From NCBI GenBank assembly GCA_900316525.1, contig ONDF01000021.1, positions 1 to 47,090 of the forward strand: DNA of 47,090 bases, given 5' to 3'. Below, in pieces: positions 10,107 to 18,143 of this stretch (positions are counted from its first letter, which is position 1; each line of letters starts with the position of its first letter). Source of the DNA: an uncultured Bacteroidales bacterium (GTDB lineage: Bacteria; Bacteroidota; Bacteroidia; Bacteroidales; UBA932). The position numbers were made by a program, and so were the translations under genes. The notes beneath the pieces were generated by a model. The model was not told the DNA's origin. It ran no database searches and was given only the letters and a program-made list of their open reading frames with translations.

Positions 10107-10853
10107 ATGAAAGCCCTGATCGTCGAAGACGAACCCCGCGCCCAACGCGCCCTCGAAAACCTCCTGAAAGCGAACTTCCCGGATGTGGAAGTCATCGGCC
10201 GCGCCGCCTCGGTGAAGGAAACCGTCGACTGGCTCGCCGGGAACCGGCCCGACGTCATCTTCATGGACGTGGAACTCGCCGACGGCACCTGCTTCGACAT
10301 TTTCGCGCAGACGTCCGTAGACGCCCAGGTCGTGATGACCACGGCCTACGACAACTACGCCGTCAAGGCCTTCGAGGTCAATTCGGTGGACTATCTGCTG
10401 AAGCCGGTGGACGTGGAGGAGCTGAAGCGGGCCGTCTCCCGCGTGGAAAAGCGGTTGGGCGCCGACAGACCCCGCATCGACTTCGACGCCGTCAGGGAGG
10501 CCATCCGTCCCCGCGAAAAGTTCCTGATCCGGCTCAACGACCGCATCGTCCCGGTCAGCGTGCGGGACATCGCCTATTTCTATTCGGAAGCGAAGAGCAC
10601 CTTCATCGTCACCCGCGACGGCAAGAACTACGTGCTGGACGATTCGCTGGACGCCATCGAGGCCGGCCTGGACCCGAAGGCCTTCTTCCGCATCTCCCGC
10701 GGCGCCATCATCGCGGAAAACGTCATCGACAGCGCCTCCAAGCTCCTCGGCGGCCGCCTCCGCCTCACCTTGGCCCCCGGCATCCCCGCCGCCACCGACC
10801 TCACCGTCTCCCGCGCCCGCGCCGACGCCTTCCTCGAGTGGCTGGAAGGCTAA
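10107..10853 (+). CDS. LytTR-family response regulator
   Basis: DNA-binding response regulator partner of the upstream kinase. The ATG at 10107 (MKALIVEDEPRAQ) is preferred over an in-frame TTG at 10092, giving 248 residues. The receiver domain spans about 1-120. It has the acidic pocket E7/D8, the phosphoacceptor Asp54 in VIFMDVEL, the T-T-A-Y switch region, and Lys in YLLKPVD. A LytTR DNA-binding domain fills about 145-245 (IVPVSVRDIAYFYSEAKST..., FFRISRGAIIAENVIDSA). LytTR proteins bind imperfect direct repeats about 21 bp apart; I did not find a convincing pair in the adjacent intergenic regions. It is convergent with menA. The gap between them contains the palindrome and the 50-bp repeat array. 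Confidence 0.94.
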   Translation: MKALIVEDEPRAQRALENLLKANFPDVEVIGRAASVKETVDWLAGNRPDVIFMDVELADGTCFDIFAQTSVDAQVVMTTAYDNYAVKAFEVNSVDYLLKPVDVEELKRAVSRVEKRLGADRPRIDFDAVREAIRPREKFLIRLNDRIVPVSVRDIAYFYSEAKSTFIVTRDGKNYVLDDSLDAIEAGLDPKAFFRISRGAIIAENVIDSASKLLGGRLRLTLAPGIPAATDLTVSRARADAFLEWLEG

Positions 10854-10862
10854 CCTTCCAGG

Positions 10863-10919
10863 CTTGACCTCCGTCATTCCGGGCGGTTCCTGAGCTTGTC
10901 GAAGGATGACCCGGAATCT
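10863..10919. repeat. Dispersed GTCATT...AATCT palindrome, copy 1
   Basis: Begins CTTGACCTCCGTCATTCC and ends GGAATCT. ATTCCGGG (10876-10883) pairs with CCCGGAAT (10910-10917) around a 26-base loop. Related copies lie at 18995-19021 and 42423-42458. The first 18 bases match copy 3 at 15 of 18 positions. It sits just after the stop codon of the response regulator. Confidence 0.7.
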
Positions 10920-10929
10920 CCCCCTAATC

Positions 10930-11080
10930 TGTGTAAAACGGGCTGTTTTGCACATATTTCCGAGATTTTGGCAAAAAATTGTGTAAAAAAGGCCATTTTA
11001 CACATATTTCGCCCGTTTGGGCCAATAAATGTGCGAAAACCCAGGTTTTGCACATATTTTCGGCTGCAGCGGCGTCCGGT
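10930..11080. repeat. Three palindromic units with an exact 50-bp period
   Basis: Units start at 10931 (GTGTAAAACG), 10981 (GTGTAAAAAA) and 11031 (GTGCGAAAAC). In each, a roughly 10-bp arm reading TGTG(T/C)-AAAA pairs with TTTT(G/A)CACA, and CACATATTT follows at +20. The loops differ (GGGCT, AAGGCCA, CCAG) and arm changes in unit 2 are compensated (TGTGTAAAA with TTTTACACA). The second 25 bases of units 1 and 2 are loosely similar, with TTT-GG and an A-rich tail. The array lies between convergent genes. A 67-codon open frame crosses it but looks non-coding. No known element was recognised. A second locus with the same phase lies at about 37111-37260. Confidence 0.8.
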
Positions 11081-11146
11081 CGCTCATCTCGTGAGTTAAA
11101 GTAACCCTATTCGCTCACGAGACAGGACAGGTTGCCCGGAAATCAA

Positions 11147-12052
11147 TTAGAACAGGTGCGCGCAGAAGCCGAGGCCGGCGAGGAGGCAGAGGAGGAAGGT
11201 GGAGATCACCAGGAGGGGCAGCATCGGGTCGAGGGCTTTGCCAGTGCGTTGCCAGACGCCGCGAAGGTGCAGGACGTACAGCGGCAGGGTGACCACGAAG
11301 AGGTAGTGCCACCAGGAGAACATCCGCAGTTGACAATAAGCCAGCATCAGGATCCAGCCCAGGACAATCAGGATGGTCTGGTAGATTTTCGCCTTCTTTT
11401 CGCCCAGGCGGATGGCGGTGGTGACGCGGTTGGGCGCGTCGGTTTCCATGTCGCGGATGTTATTGACATTCAGCACGCCCACGGAGAAGCAGCCCACGGC
11501 GGCGCCGGGCAGGAGCAGGCGCCAGAAGAGGGTGTGGCTCGCCACGAAATAGCCGCCCATCACGGCGACCAGTCCGAAGAATAGAAAGACATACACGTCA
11601 CCCAGTCCGCGGTACCCGTAAGGGTTGCGGCCGAGGGTGTATTTCATCGCGCCCATGATGGCGCCGGCGCCCATCAGCAGGACCAGGATCGGGGTCAGTT
11701 CCAGCAGGGTACCGAAAGACTGGAGCGTCATCATCGTGCCGAAGAGGATGCACAGGCCCACGAACACGCCGATCAGGACCTTCATCTCGCCGATCGTGAG
11801 CACGCCGCCGTTCAGGCCGTACTGCGGGCCCTTCCGGTCCGCCGTGTCGGTGCCGTGGAGGACGTCGCCGAGCTCGTTCGAGAGGTTGGACAGGATCTGG
11901 AGGCAGACGGTCGTGAGGACGATCAGGACGGCCACCCACACATCGACCTTGAAGTCGGCCGTGGCGAGGAGGATGCCCAGGAGGACGCCGCCCGTGGAGA
12001 GCGGCAGGGTGCGGAGCCGCATGGACGCGACGGCCGCGCGGAACTTATTCAT
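11147..12052 (-). CDS. menA: 1,4-dihydroxy-2-naphthoate polyprenyltransferase
   Basis: Membrane enzyme of the UbiA superfamily that prenylates 1,4-dihydroxy-2-naphthoate in menaquinone synthesis. The 301-residue protein has about eight or nine hydrophobic helices. It has both Asp-rich motifs that bind Mg-prenyl diphosphate: NLSNELGDVLHGTDTADRKG near residues 55-74, and NVNNIRDMETDAPNRVTTA near 195-213. The N-terminal MRLRTLPLSTGGVLLG segment is typical of MenA. Its start overlaps the glycosyltransferase stop by 8 bases, so it is translated from the lepA-led transcript. Menaquinone is the respiratory quinone of Bacteroidales, which fits. Confidence 0.93.
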   Translation of the reverse strand: MNKFRAAVASMRLRTLPLSTGGVLLGILLATADFKVDVWVAVLIVLTTVCLQILSNLSNELGDVLHGTDTADRKGPQYGLNGGVLTIGEMKVLIGVFVGLCILFGTMMTLQSFGTLLELTPILVLLMGAGAIMGAMKYTLGRNPYGYRGLGDVYVFLFFGLVAVMGGYFVASHTLFWRLLLPGAAVGCFSVGVLNVNNIRDMETDAPNRVTTAIRLGEKKAKIYQTILIVLGWILMLAYCQLRMFSWWHYLFVVTLPLYVLHLRGVWQRTGKALDPMLPLLVISTFLLCLLAGLGFCAHLF

Positions 12053-12707
12053 AGACAGACAAGTTATGGATTACGAACCGCCGGAAGGCGGAGCGCAGGA
12101 AGTACCAGATGGCAGAGAACAGCCCCTTGGTCCGGAAGTCCAGGACGAAGTCCGAGGCCAGGGTGCGGTCCGGGTCCGGACGCACCGGGCAGGTGCAGGC
12201 GATCCCCGGCGCGATGACGCTGGGGTAGCCGGCCTTGCGGGCGCGCATGCAGTAGTCGAAGCCGGCGAGCTGGCCGCGGTAGCGGCCGCCGAGGACGCCG
12301 ATGCGTCGGTACACCGCCTGCGGCACGAGGGCGAACAGGCCGTCGAACATCCGGCAGGCGACGGGAATCACCGGATCCGGCTGCATCAGGCGCCGGTTCC
12401 GGCTGAAGCCGCCGCTGACGATCCGGCCTTCCGCGTCCTGGACCGTCCCCACGAGGAGGGCCCGGTCGCCGAGGAAGGACGAGTTGTCCAGCAGGCTGTA
12501 GAGGGCGCCCTCGACCGGGGTCACCAGGCCGTGGAGCCAGATGTAGAAATCCCGCTTCCCGGCGGCGCGCCAGGCCTCGTCCAGGTCGGGATTGACAAAG
12601 AGTTCGAAAGTATATTCGTCGGACGGGATCAGGTCGATCTGCCGCCGGCATTCGGCGACGGTGGATTCGAGGGCCTCGGCGTATATGAGGACGGCAACGG
12701 TTTTCAT
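12045..12707 (-). CDS. Family 2-like glycosyltransferase domain protein
   Basis: Probable cytoplasmic GT-A-fold glycosyltransferase of 220 residues, shorter than most. It starts MKTVAVLIYAE and holds family-2-like features: an NPDLDEAW segment, DFYIWLHGLVTPVEGAL where the DxD-type motif would be expected, and a late GRYRGQLAGFDYCMRARKAGYPSVIAPGI block resembling the GG-x-D-x-x-x-x-R-x-x-x-x-G acceptor region of GT2 enzymes. A clear DxD is not visible, so the metal site is uncertain. The ATG follows the lepA stop codon with no gap and the gene overlaps menA by 8 bases. The acceptor is unknown. The context does not identify a polysaccharide locus. Confidence 0.72.
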   Translation of the reverse strand: MKTVAVLIYAEALESTVAECRRQIDLIPSDEYTFELFVNPDLDEAWRAAGKRDFYIWLHGLVTPVEGALYSLLDNSSFLGDRALLVGTVQDAEGRIVSGGFSRNRRLMQPDPVIPVACRMFDGLFALVPQAVYRRIGVLGGRYRGQLAGFDYCMRARKAGYPSVIAPGIACTCPVRPDPDRTLASDFVLDFRTKGLFSAIWYFLRSAFRRFVIHNLSVYE

Positions 12708-14495
12708 CTAGTCGAGTTTCAGGACCGCCATGAACGCGCTCTGGGGCACCTGCACGGTGCCGATCTGGCGCATCCGCTTCTTGCCTTCCTTCTGCTTCTC
12801 GAGGAGCTTGCGCTTACGGGTGACGTCGCCGCCGTAGCACTTCGCCGTCACGTCCTTGCGGACCTGGCGCACCGTCTCGCGGGCGATGATCTTCGCGCCG
12901 ATGGCCGCCTGGACGGCGATGTCGAACTGCTGGCGCGGGATGAGTTCCTTGAGCTTGAGGCAAATCTTCCGCCCGAAATCGTACGCGTGGTCCTCGTGGA
13001 TGAGGGTGGAGAGGGCGTCGGCCGGGTCGCCGTTCAGCAGGATGTCCAGCTTCACCAGGCGGGCGGGCCGGAAGTCCGTCACGTGATAGTCGAAGGAAGC
13101 GTAGCCCTTGGAGATGGACTTGAGCTTGTCGTAGAAGTCGAAGACCACCTCGGACAGCGGCAGGTCGTAGTTCAGCTCCACCCGGTCGGTGGTGATGTAG
13201 TGCTGGCCGATGAGGGTGCCGCGCTTGTCCATGCACAGCTTCATGATGGGCCCGTAGAAATCGGACTTGGAGATGATCTGGGCACGGATGTAGGGCTCCT
13301 CGATATGGTCGATGAGCGTCTGCGGCGGGAGGCCGGAGGGGTTGTGGACGTCGATGACCTCGCCCTTGGTCGTATAGACCTTGTAGGACACGTTCGGGAC
13401 GGTGGTGATCACGTCCATGTTGAACTCGCGGAACAGCCGCTCCTGGACGATCTCCAGGTGCAGCAGACCCAGGAAGCCGCAGCGGAAGCCGAAGCCCAGG
13501 GCCAGCGAGCTCTCGGGCTCGTACACGAAGGAAGCGTCGTTCAGCTGGAACTTCTCCAGCGTGGCGCGGAGCTCCTCGAACTTGGAAGCATCGACCGGAT
13601 ACAGGCCCGCGAAGACCATCGGCTTCACCTCCTCGAACCCCGCAATCGCCTGGGAACAAGGGGTGTCCACGTGCGTGATGGTGTCGCCCACCTTCACTTC
13701 CACGGCCGCCTTGATGCCGGAGATGATATAGCCCACGTCGCCGGTGCGCACCTCGCCCGTGGGGTTCAGCTTGAGCTTGAGATTGCCGATCTCCTCGGCC
13801 TCGTATTCCTTGCCGGTATTGAAGAACTTCACCTTGTCGCCCTTCCGGATGCTGCCGTTCACCACCTTGAAATAGGCGATGATGCCGCGGAAGGAATTGA
13901 ACACCGAGTCGAAGATGAGCGCCTGCAGCGGCGCGTCGGGATCGCCCTTCGGCGCGGGAACCTTGTCCACGATGGCGTCCAGCACCGCCGGCACGCCTTC
14001 GCCCGTGCGGGCCGACACCCGGTACACGTCCTCCGGGTCGCAGCCCAGCAGGTCGCACACCTGGTCCGTCACCAGCTCCGGCTGCGCGGAATCCATGTCG
14101 ATCTTGTTCAGCACGGGGATGATCTCCAGCCCGTGGTCGATGGCCTGGTACAGGTTGGAGATCGTCTGCGCCTGGATGCCCTGGGAGGCGTCCACCACCA
14201 GGAGCGCGCCCTCGCACGAGGCGATGGACCGCGACACCTCATAGCTGAAGTCCACGTGGCCGGGAGTGTCGATCAGGTTCAGCCTGTACGTCTCCCCGCC
14301 CCGCGTGTACTCCATCTGGATCGCGTGGCTCTTGATCGTGATGCCCTTCTCCCGCTCCAGGTCCATGTCGTCCAGCACCTGGTTCTCCATCTCCCGGTCG
14401 CTCAGCGTGCGCGTGAGCTCCAGCAGCCGGTCCGCCAGGGTGCTCTTCCCATGGTCGATATGCGCGATGATGCAAAAGTTGCGGATGTTCTTCAT
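12708..14495 (-). CDS. lepA: Elongation factor 4 (back-translocating ribosomal GTPase)
   Basis: Ribosome-associated GTPase that can reverse translocation on stalled ribosomes. The ATG at 14495 ([20 protein letters not shown]) gives 595 residues, the usual LepA length; longer in-frame starts run into the upstream intergenic region. G1 is [10 protein letters not shown]3 DTPGHVDF and G4 NKIDM. The C-terminal LepA-specific domain is present ([29 protein letters not shown] and the [33 protein letters not shown] end). It leads a tight operon with the glycosyltransferase and menA. A -7 box lies only 6 bases upstream of the ATG, so the message may be leaderless. Confidence 0.97.
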   Translation of the reverse strand: MKNIRNFCIIAHIDHGKSTLADRLLELTRTLSDREMENQVLDDMDLEREKGITIKSHAIQMEYTRGGETYRLNLIDTPGHVDFSYEVSRSIASCEGALLVVDASQGIQAQTISNLYQAIDHGLEIIPVLNKIDMDSAQPELVTDQVCDLLGCDPEDVYRVSARTGEGVPAVLDAIVDKVPAPKGDPDAPLQALIFDSVFNSFRGIIAYFKVVNGSIRKGDKVKFFNTGKEYEAEEIGNLKLKLNPTGEVRTGDVGYIISGIKAAVEVKVGDTITHVDTPCSQAIAGFEEVKPMVFAGLYPVDASKFEELRATLEKFQLNDASFVYEPESSLALGFGFRCGFLGLLHLEIVQERLFREFNMDVITTVPNVSYKVYTTKGEVIDVHNPSGLPPQTLIDHIEEPYIRAQIISKSDFYGPIMKLCMDKRGTLIGQHYITTDRVELNYDLPLSEVVFDFYDKLKSISKGYASFDYHVTDFRPARLVKLDILLNGDPADALSTLIHEDHAYDFGRKICLKLKELIPRQQFDIAVQAAIGAKIIARETVRQVRKDVTAKCYGGDVTRKRKLLEKQKEGKKRMRQIGTVQVPQSAFMAVLKLD

Positions 14496-14501
14496 AACTT
14501 G

Positions 14502-14509
14502 CAAAGATA
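14502..14509 (-). promoter_or_regulatory. -7 box of lepA, close to the start codon
   Basis: Minus strand TATCTTTG followed by C, a perfect TAnnTTTG match, ending 6 bases before the lepA ATG at 14495. Transcription starting about 7 bases downstream would begin at or next to the ATG. Confidence 0.65.
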
Positions 14510-14604
14510 CGCATTTTCTTGCAGATATCGCACTTCGCACCCCGGCGCCCTTTTGCGGTGCCTTTTTGGCCGTTTTTGCTACCTTGGGTTTGGGAGATTC
14601 CAGA

Positions 14605-15510
14605 TTATAGCGTGTAGCAGGTAATCGCGCAGTCGGCAGGTGAGAAATAGTAATTCCTGCCGGCATAGATGACTCCGAGCGGGAAGGTGTCGTACTCCAC
14701 GACCTTGTATTTCCGGTCATCGAGGTTGTAGACGAGCATATAGTCTTTCCCGTCCAACGTAAAGGCGAGGTATATCCGGTCGGTGGTTTTCTGGACATTC
14801 GTAAAGACAGGATCCCGCTTGCCGAAGTCCCATTCATACCAAGGGAAAATGAAATCATCGCCTCTGTAAAACAAGATATCGCCGGAGTGGGCGCAGAAGC
14901 AGAAAGTGGAATCGTTGCTGTGAAAATAACGGCCGCTTTGGTAATCCACCGCTGGATAAAAGTCGTTCACAACGGTGTAGAATCTATTCTGTCCGATGAG
15001 ATAACCGCAATCGTACGCCCTCCCGTTCAAAGATCCCTTCAGGTCGATGGTATCCTCATCCACCCTGGCTAAACTCGTCAGGATCACCTCGTTGTTCCGG
15101 ATGGGATAGGCAGTCAGGAAAGAGCCGTCTTGAATATCATATTCTGAGATGGCGCCCGCTGTCAAGACATCGAGAACTTGGTCCTTGTACGCAGAAATGT
15201 CGATGATCTTCTCGGGCTGGTCGATGGTGGCCAGATAGTCCCCTTCCCAGTTGAAGACACGGATGGTATTGTTCTCTTTGTCCAGCAGAAAAAAGCGATC
15301 CGCGGCAACTTCCATCACCGGCTGGCTTTCCTGTCCCAAGGTCATTCCTTCCGAAAAGTGGAGTGGGATGACCGCGGCCTGCGCGTAGAGTTCCCGGACA
15401 TCGACCTGCTTTTTCAGGGCCTTGTCGATATCGACCTTGAGCCGATCTGAATGGCTCCAGCAGGAGACGGCCATCAGTCCGACTGAAAGGATGAAGAAAA
15501 ACCGTTTCAT
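14605..15510 (-). CDS. 6-bladed beta-propeller lipoprotein
   Basis: Predicted lipoprotein of 301 residues with a signal ending VSC (Cys17). The body shows repeated blade-like strands such as [55 protein letters not shown] and [30 protein letters not shown]. This pattern is typical of the 6-bladed beta-propeller (NHL-like) lipoproteins abundant in Bacteroidales, often annotated as BF3164-like. These have no known catalytic role and may bind ligands or proteins at the outer membrane. The start codon overlaps the stop of the small membrane protein gene by one base, so the two are co-translated. Function unknown. Confidence 0.78.
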   Translation of the reverse strand: MKRFFFILSVGLMAVSCWSHSDRLKVDIDKALKKQVDVRELYAQAAVIPLHFSEGMTLGQESQPVMEVAADRFFLLDKENNTIRVFNWEGDYLATIDQPEKIIDISAYKDQVLDVLTAGAISEYDIQDGSFLTAYPIRNNEVILTSLARVDEDTIDLKGSLNGRAYDCGYLIGQNRFYTVVNDFYPAVDYQSGRYFHSNDSTFCFCAHSGDILFYRGDDFIFPWYEWDFGKRDPVFTNVQKTTDRIYLAFTLDGKDYMLVYNLDDRKYKVVEYDTFPLGVIYAGRNYYFSPADCAITCYTL

Positions 15511-15851
15511 TACAGCCGGGGCTTCTTGACAATCCGGAGGACGAGTGAAACCAGATAGATCATCATCCCGTAAATGACCGGAATCATGATCACTTTCCCG
15601 GCGAAGAGCACGCCTGGTGAGATCAGGTCGAACAGGCCGGTTATATCATTTCTGTCCGCCGCCACCTCCTGCAGGGCGGTGAAGAACTGATAAAGCGGGA
15701 ACATGGGGGTCATCAGCCCGAACACCAGGGCGAATTCCCCGATTTCCTTGATCCAGCGGGGGGCTTTCCAGGCGGCGAAGAAGATGGCGACCAGAAGGAC
15801 AGTGAGGATGGTCATGTAGCCGGCACCTCCCTGCATGAAAATCTTGAACAT
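15510..15851 (-). CDS. Small membrane protein resembling a shortened MotA/TolQ/ExbB channel subunit
   Basis: A 113-residue inner-membrane protein with three hydrophobic segments (about residues 10-28, 38-62 and 82-106), ending in the basic tail RIVKKPRL. The layout is MFKIFMQGGAGYMTILTVLLVAIFFAAW, a middle helix with PMFPLYQFFTALQEVA, then an ISPGVLFAGK loop and a last helix. This resembles short Bacteroidales proteins annotated as MotA/TolQ/ExbB proton channel family. It is far shorter than true ExbB, and no ExbD/TolR partner is adjacent, so channel activity is doubtful. Its stop overlaps the propeller lipoprotein start, suggesting a two-gene unit. A TACCTTTG box lies upstream at 15887-15894 on the minus strand. 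Confidence 0.6.
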   Translation of the reverse strand: MFKIFMQGGAGYMTILTVLLVAIFFAAWKAPRWIKEIGEFALVFGLMTPMFPLYQFFTALQEVAADRNDITGLFDLISPGVLFAGKVIMIPVIYGMMIYLVSLVLRIVKKPRL

Positions 15852-15886
15852 GGAACTCTCGATTTAATGGGTTTGACTTTCTGTTG

Positions 15887-15894
15887 CAAAGGTA
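15887..15894 (-). promoter_or_regulatory. -7 box of the small membrane protein operon
   Basis: Minus strand TACCTTTG followed by C, matching TAnnTTTG, 35 bases before the ATG at 15851. It is divergent from the LytTR gene promoter about 100 bases away. Confidence 0.5.
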
Positions 15895-15990
15895 AGCGGC
15901 GGAGGTCCTTTTCCCAAGCCGAAACCCCACGATGAAATGTCGAATCCCCCTTTTCGCATCCGGACTGCGCTGGAAATGCGTTTTTTATGC

Positions 15991-15998
15991 TATTTTTG
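15991..15998 (+). promoter_or_regulatory. -7 box of the LytTR membrane regulator
   Basis: TATTTTTG followed by C, a full TAnnTTTG match, ending 10 bases before the ATG at 16009. A transcript from here would have a leader of only a few bases. Confidence 0.6.
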
Positions 15999-16008
15999 CA
16001 TCCGTCCG

Positions 16009-16716
16009 ATGAAACGTTTTCTAGTCATATCCTACTGGGTGGTTTCCATCCTGCTGGTGGCGATTGTGCTCACCAGCGTCGGTTACAGTTTCCTGGAAGC
16101 GTTGTTCATCGGGTCGATGTTCCTCCCCGGGGCCTTGGCGGCCAAATACTTTTTTCCAAAAGTGAAGGGCATCAAGGACACGGTTTTCATCACGTTGGGA
16201 ATCCTGGCCGGGGAAATGCTTCTGTTCCTGATCGCTCATTTCACGATCCTCACTTTCCGGGGGAACCTTCCGGGCCCGATCCTGGAATGGCCGGACATTC
16301 CCCACATCCTGACGAATCCCGTTTTCATCGCCATCATCCTGACGGCGCTCGCGGCCGGCAGCTATTTCTTCGAATCGTGGCTGGACCGGAAGCGTCCCAC
16401 CCGGCCGGCGCCCATCACGTTCACATCGGACCGGAAACCGGTGACGCTCCCGCTGGAAGAAATCCTGTACGTGGAATCCAACGACGACATCACCAGCGTC
16501 ATCGCGACGGGCGACCGCCGTTTCCGGAACAAGACCCCCATCTCCCAGTGGGAAGCCATCCTCAGTCCCCATTTCCTCCGGATCCATCGGTCCTTCCTCG
16601 TCAACAAGGAGGCAATCACCCGGGTTGATGGGGACCTCCTCTACGTCAATGACATAGAGCTTCCCATTTCCCGCAAATACAAGGACGCGGTCCTAAACGC
16701 CTGCTCTGTTTTGTGA
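16009..16716 (+). CDS. Membrane-anchored LytTR-domain transcriptional regulator
   Basis: One-component regulator of 235 residues from the ATG at 16009; the longer frame to 15937 would run through the promoter. The N-terminal ~125 residues hold four hydrophobic segments (FLVISYWVVSILLVAIVLT, then segments around 30-50, 60-80 and 100-120). A LytTR DNA-binding domain occupies about 140-235, with VTLPLEEILYVESNDD and HFLRIHRSFLVNKEAITRV. There is no receiver domain or kinase neighbour, so signalling must come through the membrane part. Such proteins often regulate an adjacent membrane protein, but here the neighbours are a divergent ExbB-like/propeller pair and a convergent MATE gene. Targets unknown. 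Confidence 0.88.
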   Translation: MKRFLVISYWVVSILLVAIVLTSVGYSFLEALFIGSMFLPGALAAKYFFPKVKGIKDTVFITLGILAGEMLLFLIAHFTILTFRGNLPGPILEWPDIPHILTNPVFIAIILTALAAGSYFFESWLDRKRPTRPAPITFTSDRKPVTLPLEEILYVESNDDITSVIATGDRRFRNKTPISQWEAILSPHFLRIHRSFLVNKEAITRVDGDLLYVNDIELPISRKYKDAVLNACSVL

Positions 16717-16722
16717 GCGACG

Positions 16723-18054
16723 TCAATACCCGTACCGCTTGCGGTAGGCGAGGATGAGGGTGACGGCGACGAGGAGGCAGCAGAAGTCGGCGGCATCGAC
16801 GGCGAGCCAGATGCCGTTGGGGCCCAGGACGGCCGGGAGCAGGAACACGAAGCCGAGCTCGAAAACCAGATTCCGGATAAAGGAAAGCACGGCCGACACC
16901 TTGCCGTTGCCGAGGCCGGTGAACCAGGCCGAGGCGAAGAGGTTGATGCCCGCGATGAAGAAGCTGATCATATACAGCCGGATGGCGTGTTTCGTGAGGG
17001 CCGTCAACTCCGGGTCATAGCCCACAAAGAGCCGCGCTGCCGGGCCGGCCGTGAGCTCCGACACCAGCGTCATCAACGCGCCCAGCACCAGCAGAAGGAT
17101 CACCGAATGCCGCAGGAGGCTCTTCAATTCCACCTTGTTCCCCGCCCCGTAATTGTAGCCGATGACCGGCGTGACCGCGATGTTGTACCCGAAGAAGACC
17201 GCGGCGAAGATGTATCCGTAGTAGAGCAGGACCGAGTAGGCGGCGACGCCGTTCTCGCCCATCATCCTGAGGAGCTGGAGGTTGTAGCTGATCGCCAGGA
17301 CGTTCCAGGAGATGTTGCCCACGTATTCGGAAAGACCGTTGCTCGAGGCCTGCAGGATTGGCTCCCGCTCCAGCTTCGCGCGCATCATCCGGAGCGAGCT
17401 CCGGTTATGCCGGCTGGAGAAGTACCACAGCGGGAAGAAACCGCCCACGCAGCAGGCGAGCATCGACGCGGCCGCGGCGCCGGCGAGCCCCCAGTGGAAC
17501 ACGACGATGAACAGGGCGTCCAGGGCCATGTTCGTGACCGCGCAGATGATGGACATCACCGTCCCGAGCTGCGGGCGCTCCGCCGTCATGTAGAACGACT
17601 GGAAGCACATCTGGAGCATAAATGCGGGCAGGCCGACGGTGCAGATGCTTCCGTACACCACGCACAGGCGGGCCGTCTCCCCTTCCGCCCCCAGCAACCG
17701 GGCAAGGGGCTCCATGAACACCAGGAGCGGGACCATGAACACGAGCGAGAGCAGGATCGTGAACTTGACGAGCATCGTGAAGATCTGGCTCGCCCGATAA
17801 TAGTCACCCTCGCCCATCGTCTTGGAAACCAGGGCCGATCCACCCGTTCCGACCATCAGTCCGAGCGACCCCACGAGCATCACCGCCGGCCAGATGATGT
17901 TCAGCGCGGCGAAGGCCGACGTCCCCACGAAATTGGACACGAACAGCCCGTCCACGACACTGTATATGCTCCCCACGAGCATCATCAGGATGCTCGGAAT
18001 CGAGGATACGGCCAGCCGCCGGTACCCGTAATGTCCTTGCAGGGCGATTTCCAT
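16723..18054 (-). CDS. MATE-family multidrug/cation efflux transporter
   Basis: Twelve-helix inner-membrane antiporter, normally exporting cationic drugs or metabolites in exchange for Na+ or H+. I place the start at the ATG at 18054 (MEIALQGHYGYRRLA), giving 443 residues; the 13 extra codons upstream would lie inside the promoter. Hallmarks are SIPSILMMLVGSIYSVVDGLFVSNFVG at the first helix, GTGGSALVSKTMGEGDY, and the mirrored second half with YNIAVTPVIGYNYGAGN. Substrate unknown. It is convergent with the LytTR gene (6-base gap) and divergent from transketolase through a shared symmetrical promoter region. Confidence 0.92.
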   Translation of the reverse strand: MEIALQGHYGYRRLAVSSIPSILMMLVGSIYSVVDGLFVSNFVGTSAFAALNIIWPAVMLVGSLGLMVGTGGSALVSKTMGEGDYYRASQIFTMLVKFTILLSLVFMVPLLVFMEPLARLLGAEGETARLCVVYGSICTVGLPAFMLQMCFQSFYMTAERPQLGTVMSIICAVTNMALDALFIVVFHWGLAGAAAASMLACCVGGFFPLWYFSSRHNRSSLRMMRAKLEREPILQASSNGLSEYVGNISWNVLAISYNLQLLRMMGENGVAAYSVLLYYGYIFAAVFFGYNIAVTPVIGYNYGAGNKVELKSLLRHSVILLLVLGALMTLVSELTAGPAARLFVGYDPELTALTKHAIRLYMISFFIAGINLFASAWFTGLGNGKVSAVLSFIRNLVFELGFVFLLPAVLGPNGIWLAVDAADFCCLLVAVTLILAYRKRYGY

Positions 18055-18060
18055 GGGCGG

Positions 18061-18113
18061 TGCAAAGATAGAGTTTGTTTTTGTAAAAAACACAAATAAA
18101 TGCTATCTTTGCA
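18061..18113. promoter_or_regulatory. Symmetrical divergent promoter between the MATE and transketolase genes
   Basis: TGCAAAGATAG (18061-18071) is the exact reverse complement of CTATCTTTGCA (18103-18113). Each contains a perfect TATCTTTG -7 box: minus strand 18063-18070 for the MATE gene, 8 bases before its ATG, and plus strand 18104-18111 for transketolase. For the plus promoter a TTG at 18081-18083 is 20 bases upstream of the -7 box, the expected -33 spacing. Confidence 0.8.
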
Positions 18114-18143
18114 TAATCGCGAAATTATTAGGTTACCTCAAAT

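Noticed and set aside
8610..10955. A 781-codon minus-strand frame opposite the histidine kinase and response regulator
   Set aside because: The plus strand encodes complete LytS and LytTR proteins with catalytic motifs; the antisense product has no recognisable fold and is a composition shadow.
10930..11080. CRISPR array
   Set aside because: Only three imperfect 25-base palindromes with similar rather than unique spacers of 25 bases, and no cas gene in the window.
10896..11099. A 67-codon plus-strand frame across the 50-bp array
   Set aside because: It is read through three hairpins, has no start context, and its apparent internal similarity only mirrors the DNA repeat.
14498..14858. N-terminal extension of LepA by 121 residues
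   Set aside because: The extension crosses the promoter and intergenic sequence and overlaps the propeller gene; the ATG at 14495 gives the standard LepA N-terminus.
15510..15851. A full ExbB/TolQ energy-transduction system
   Set aside because: The protein is only 113 residues, half of the normal length, and no ExbD/TolR or TonB gene is next to it.
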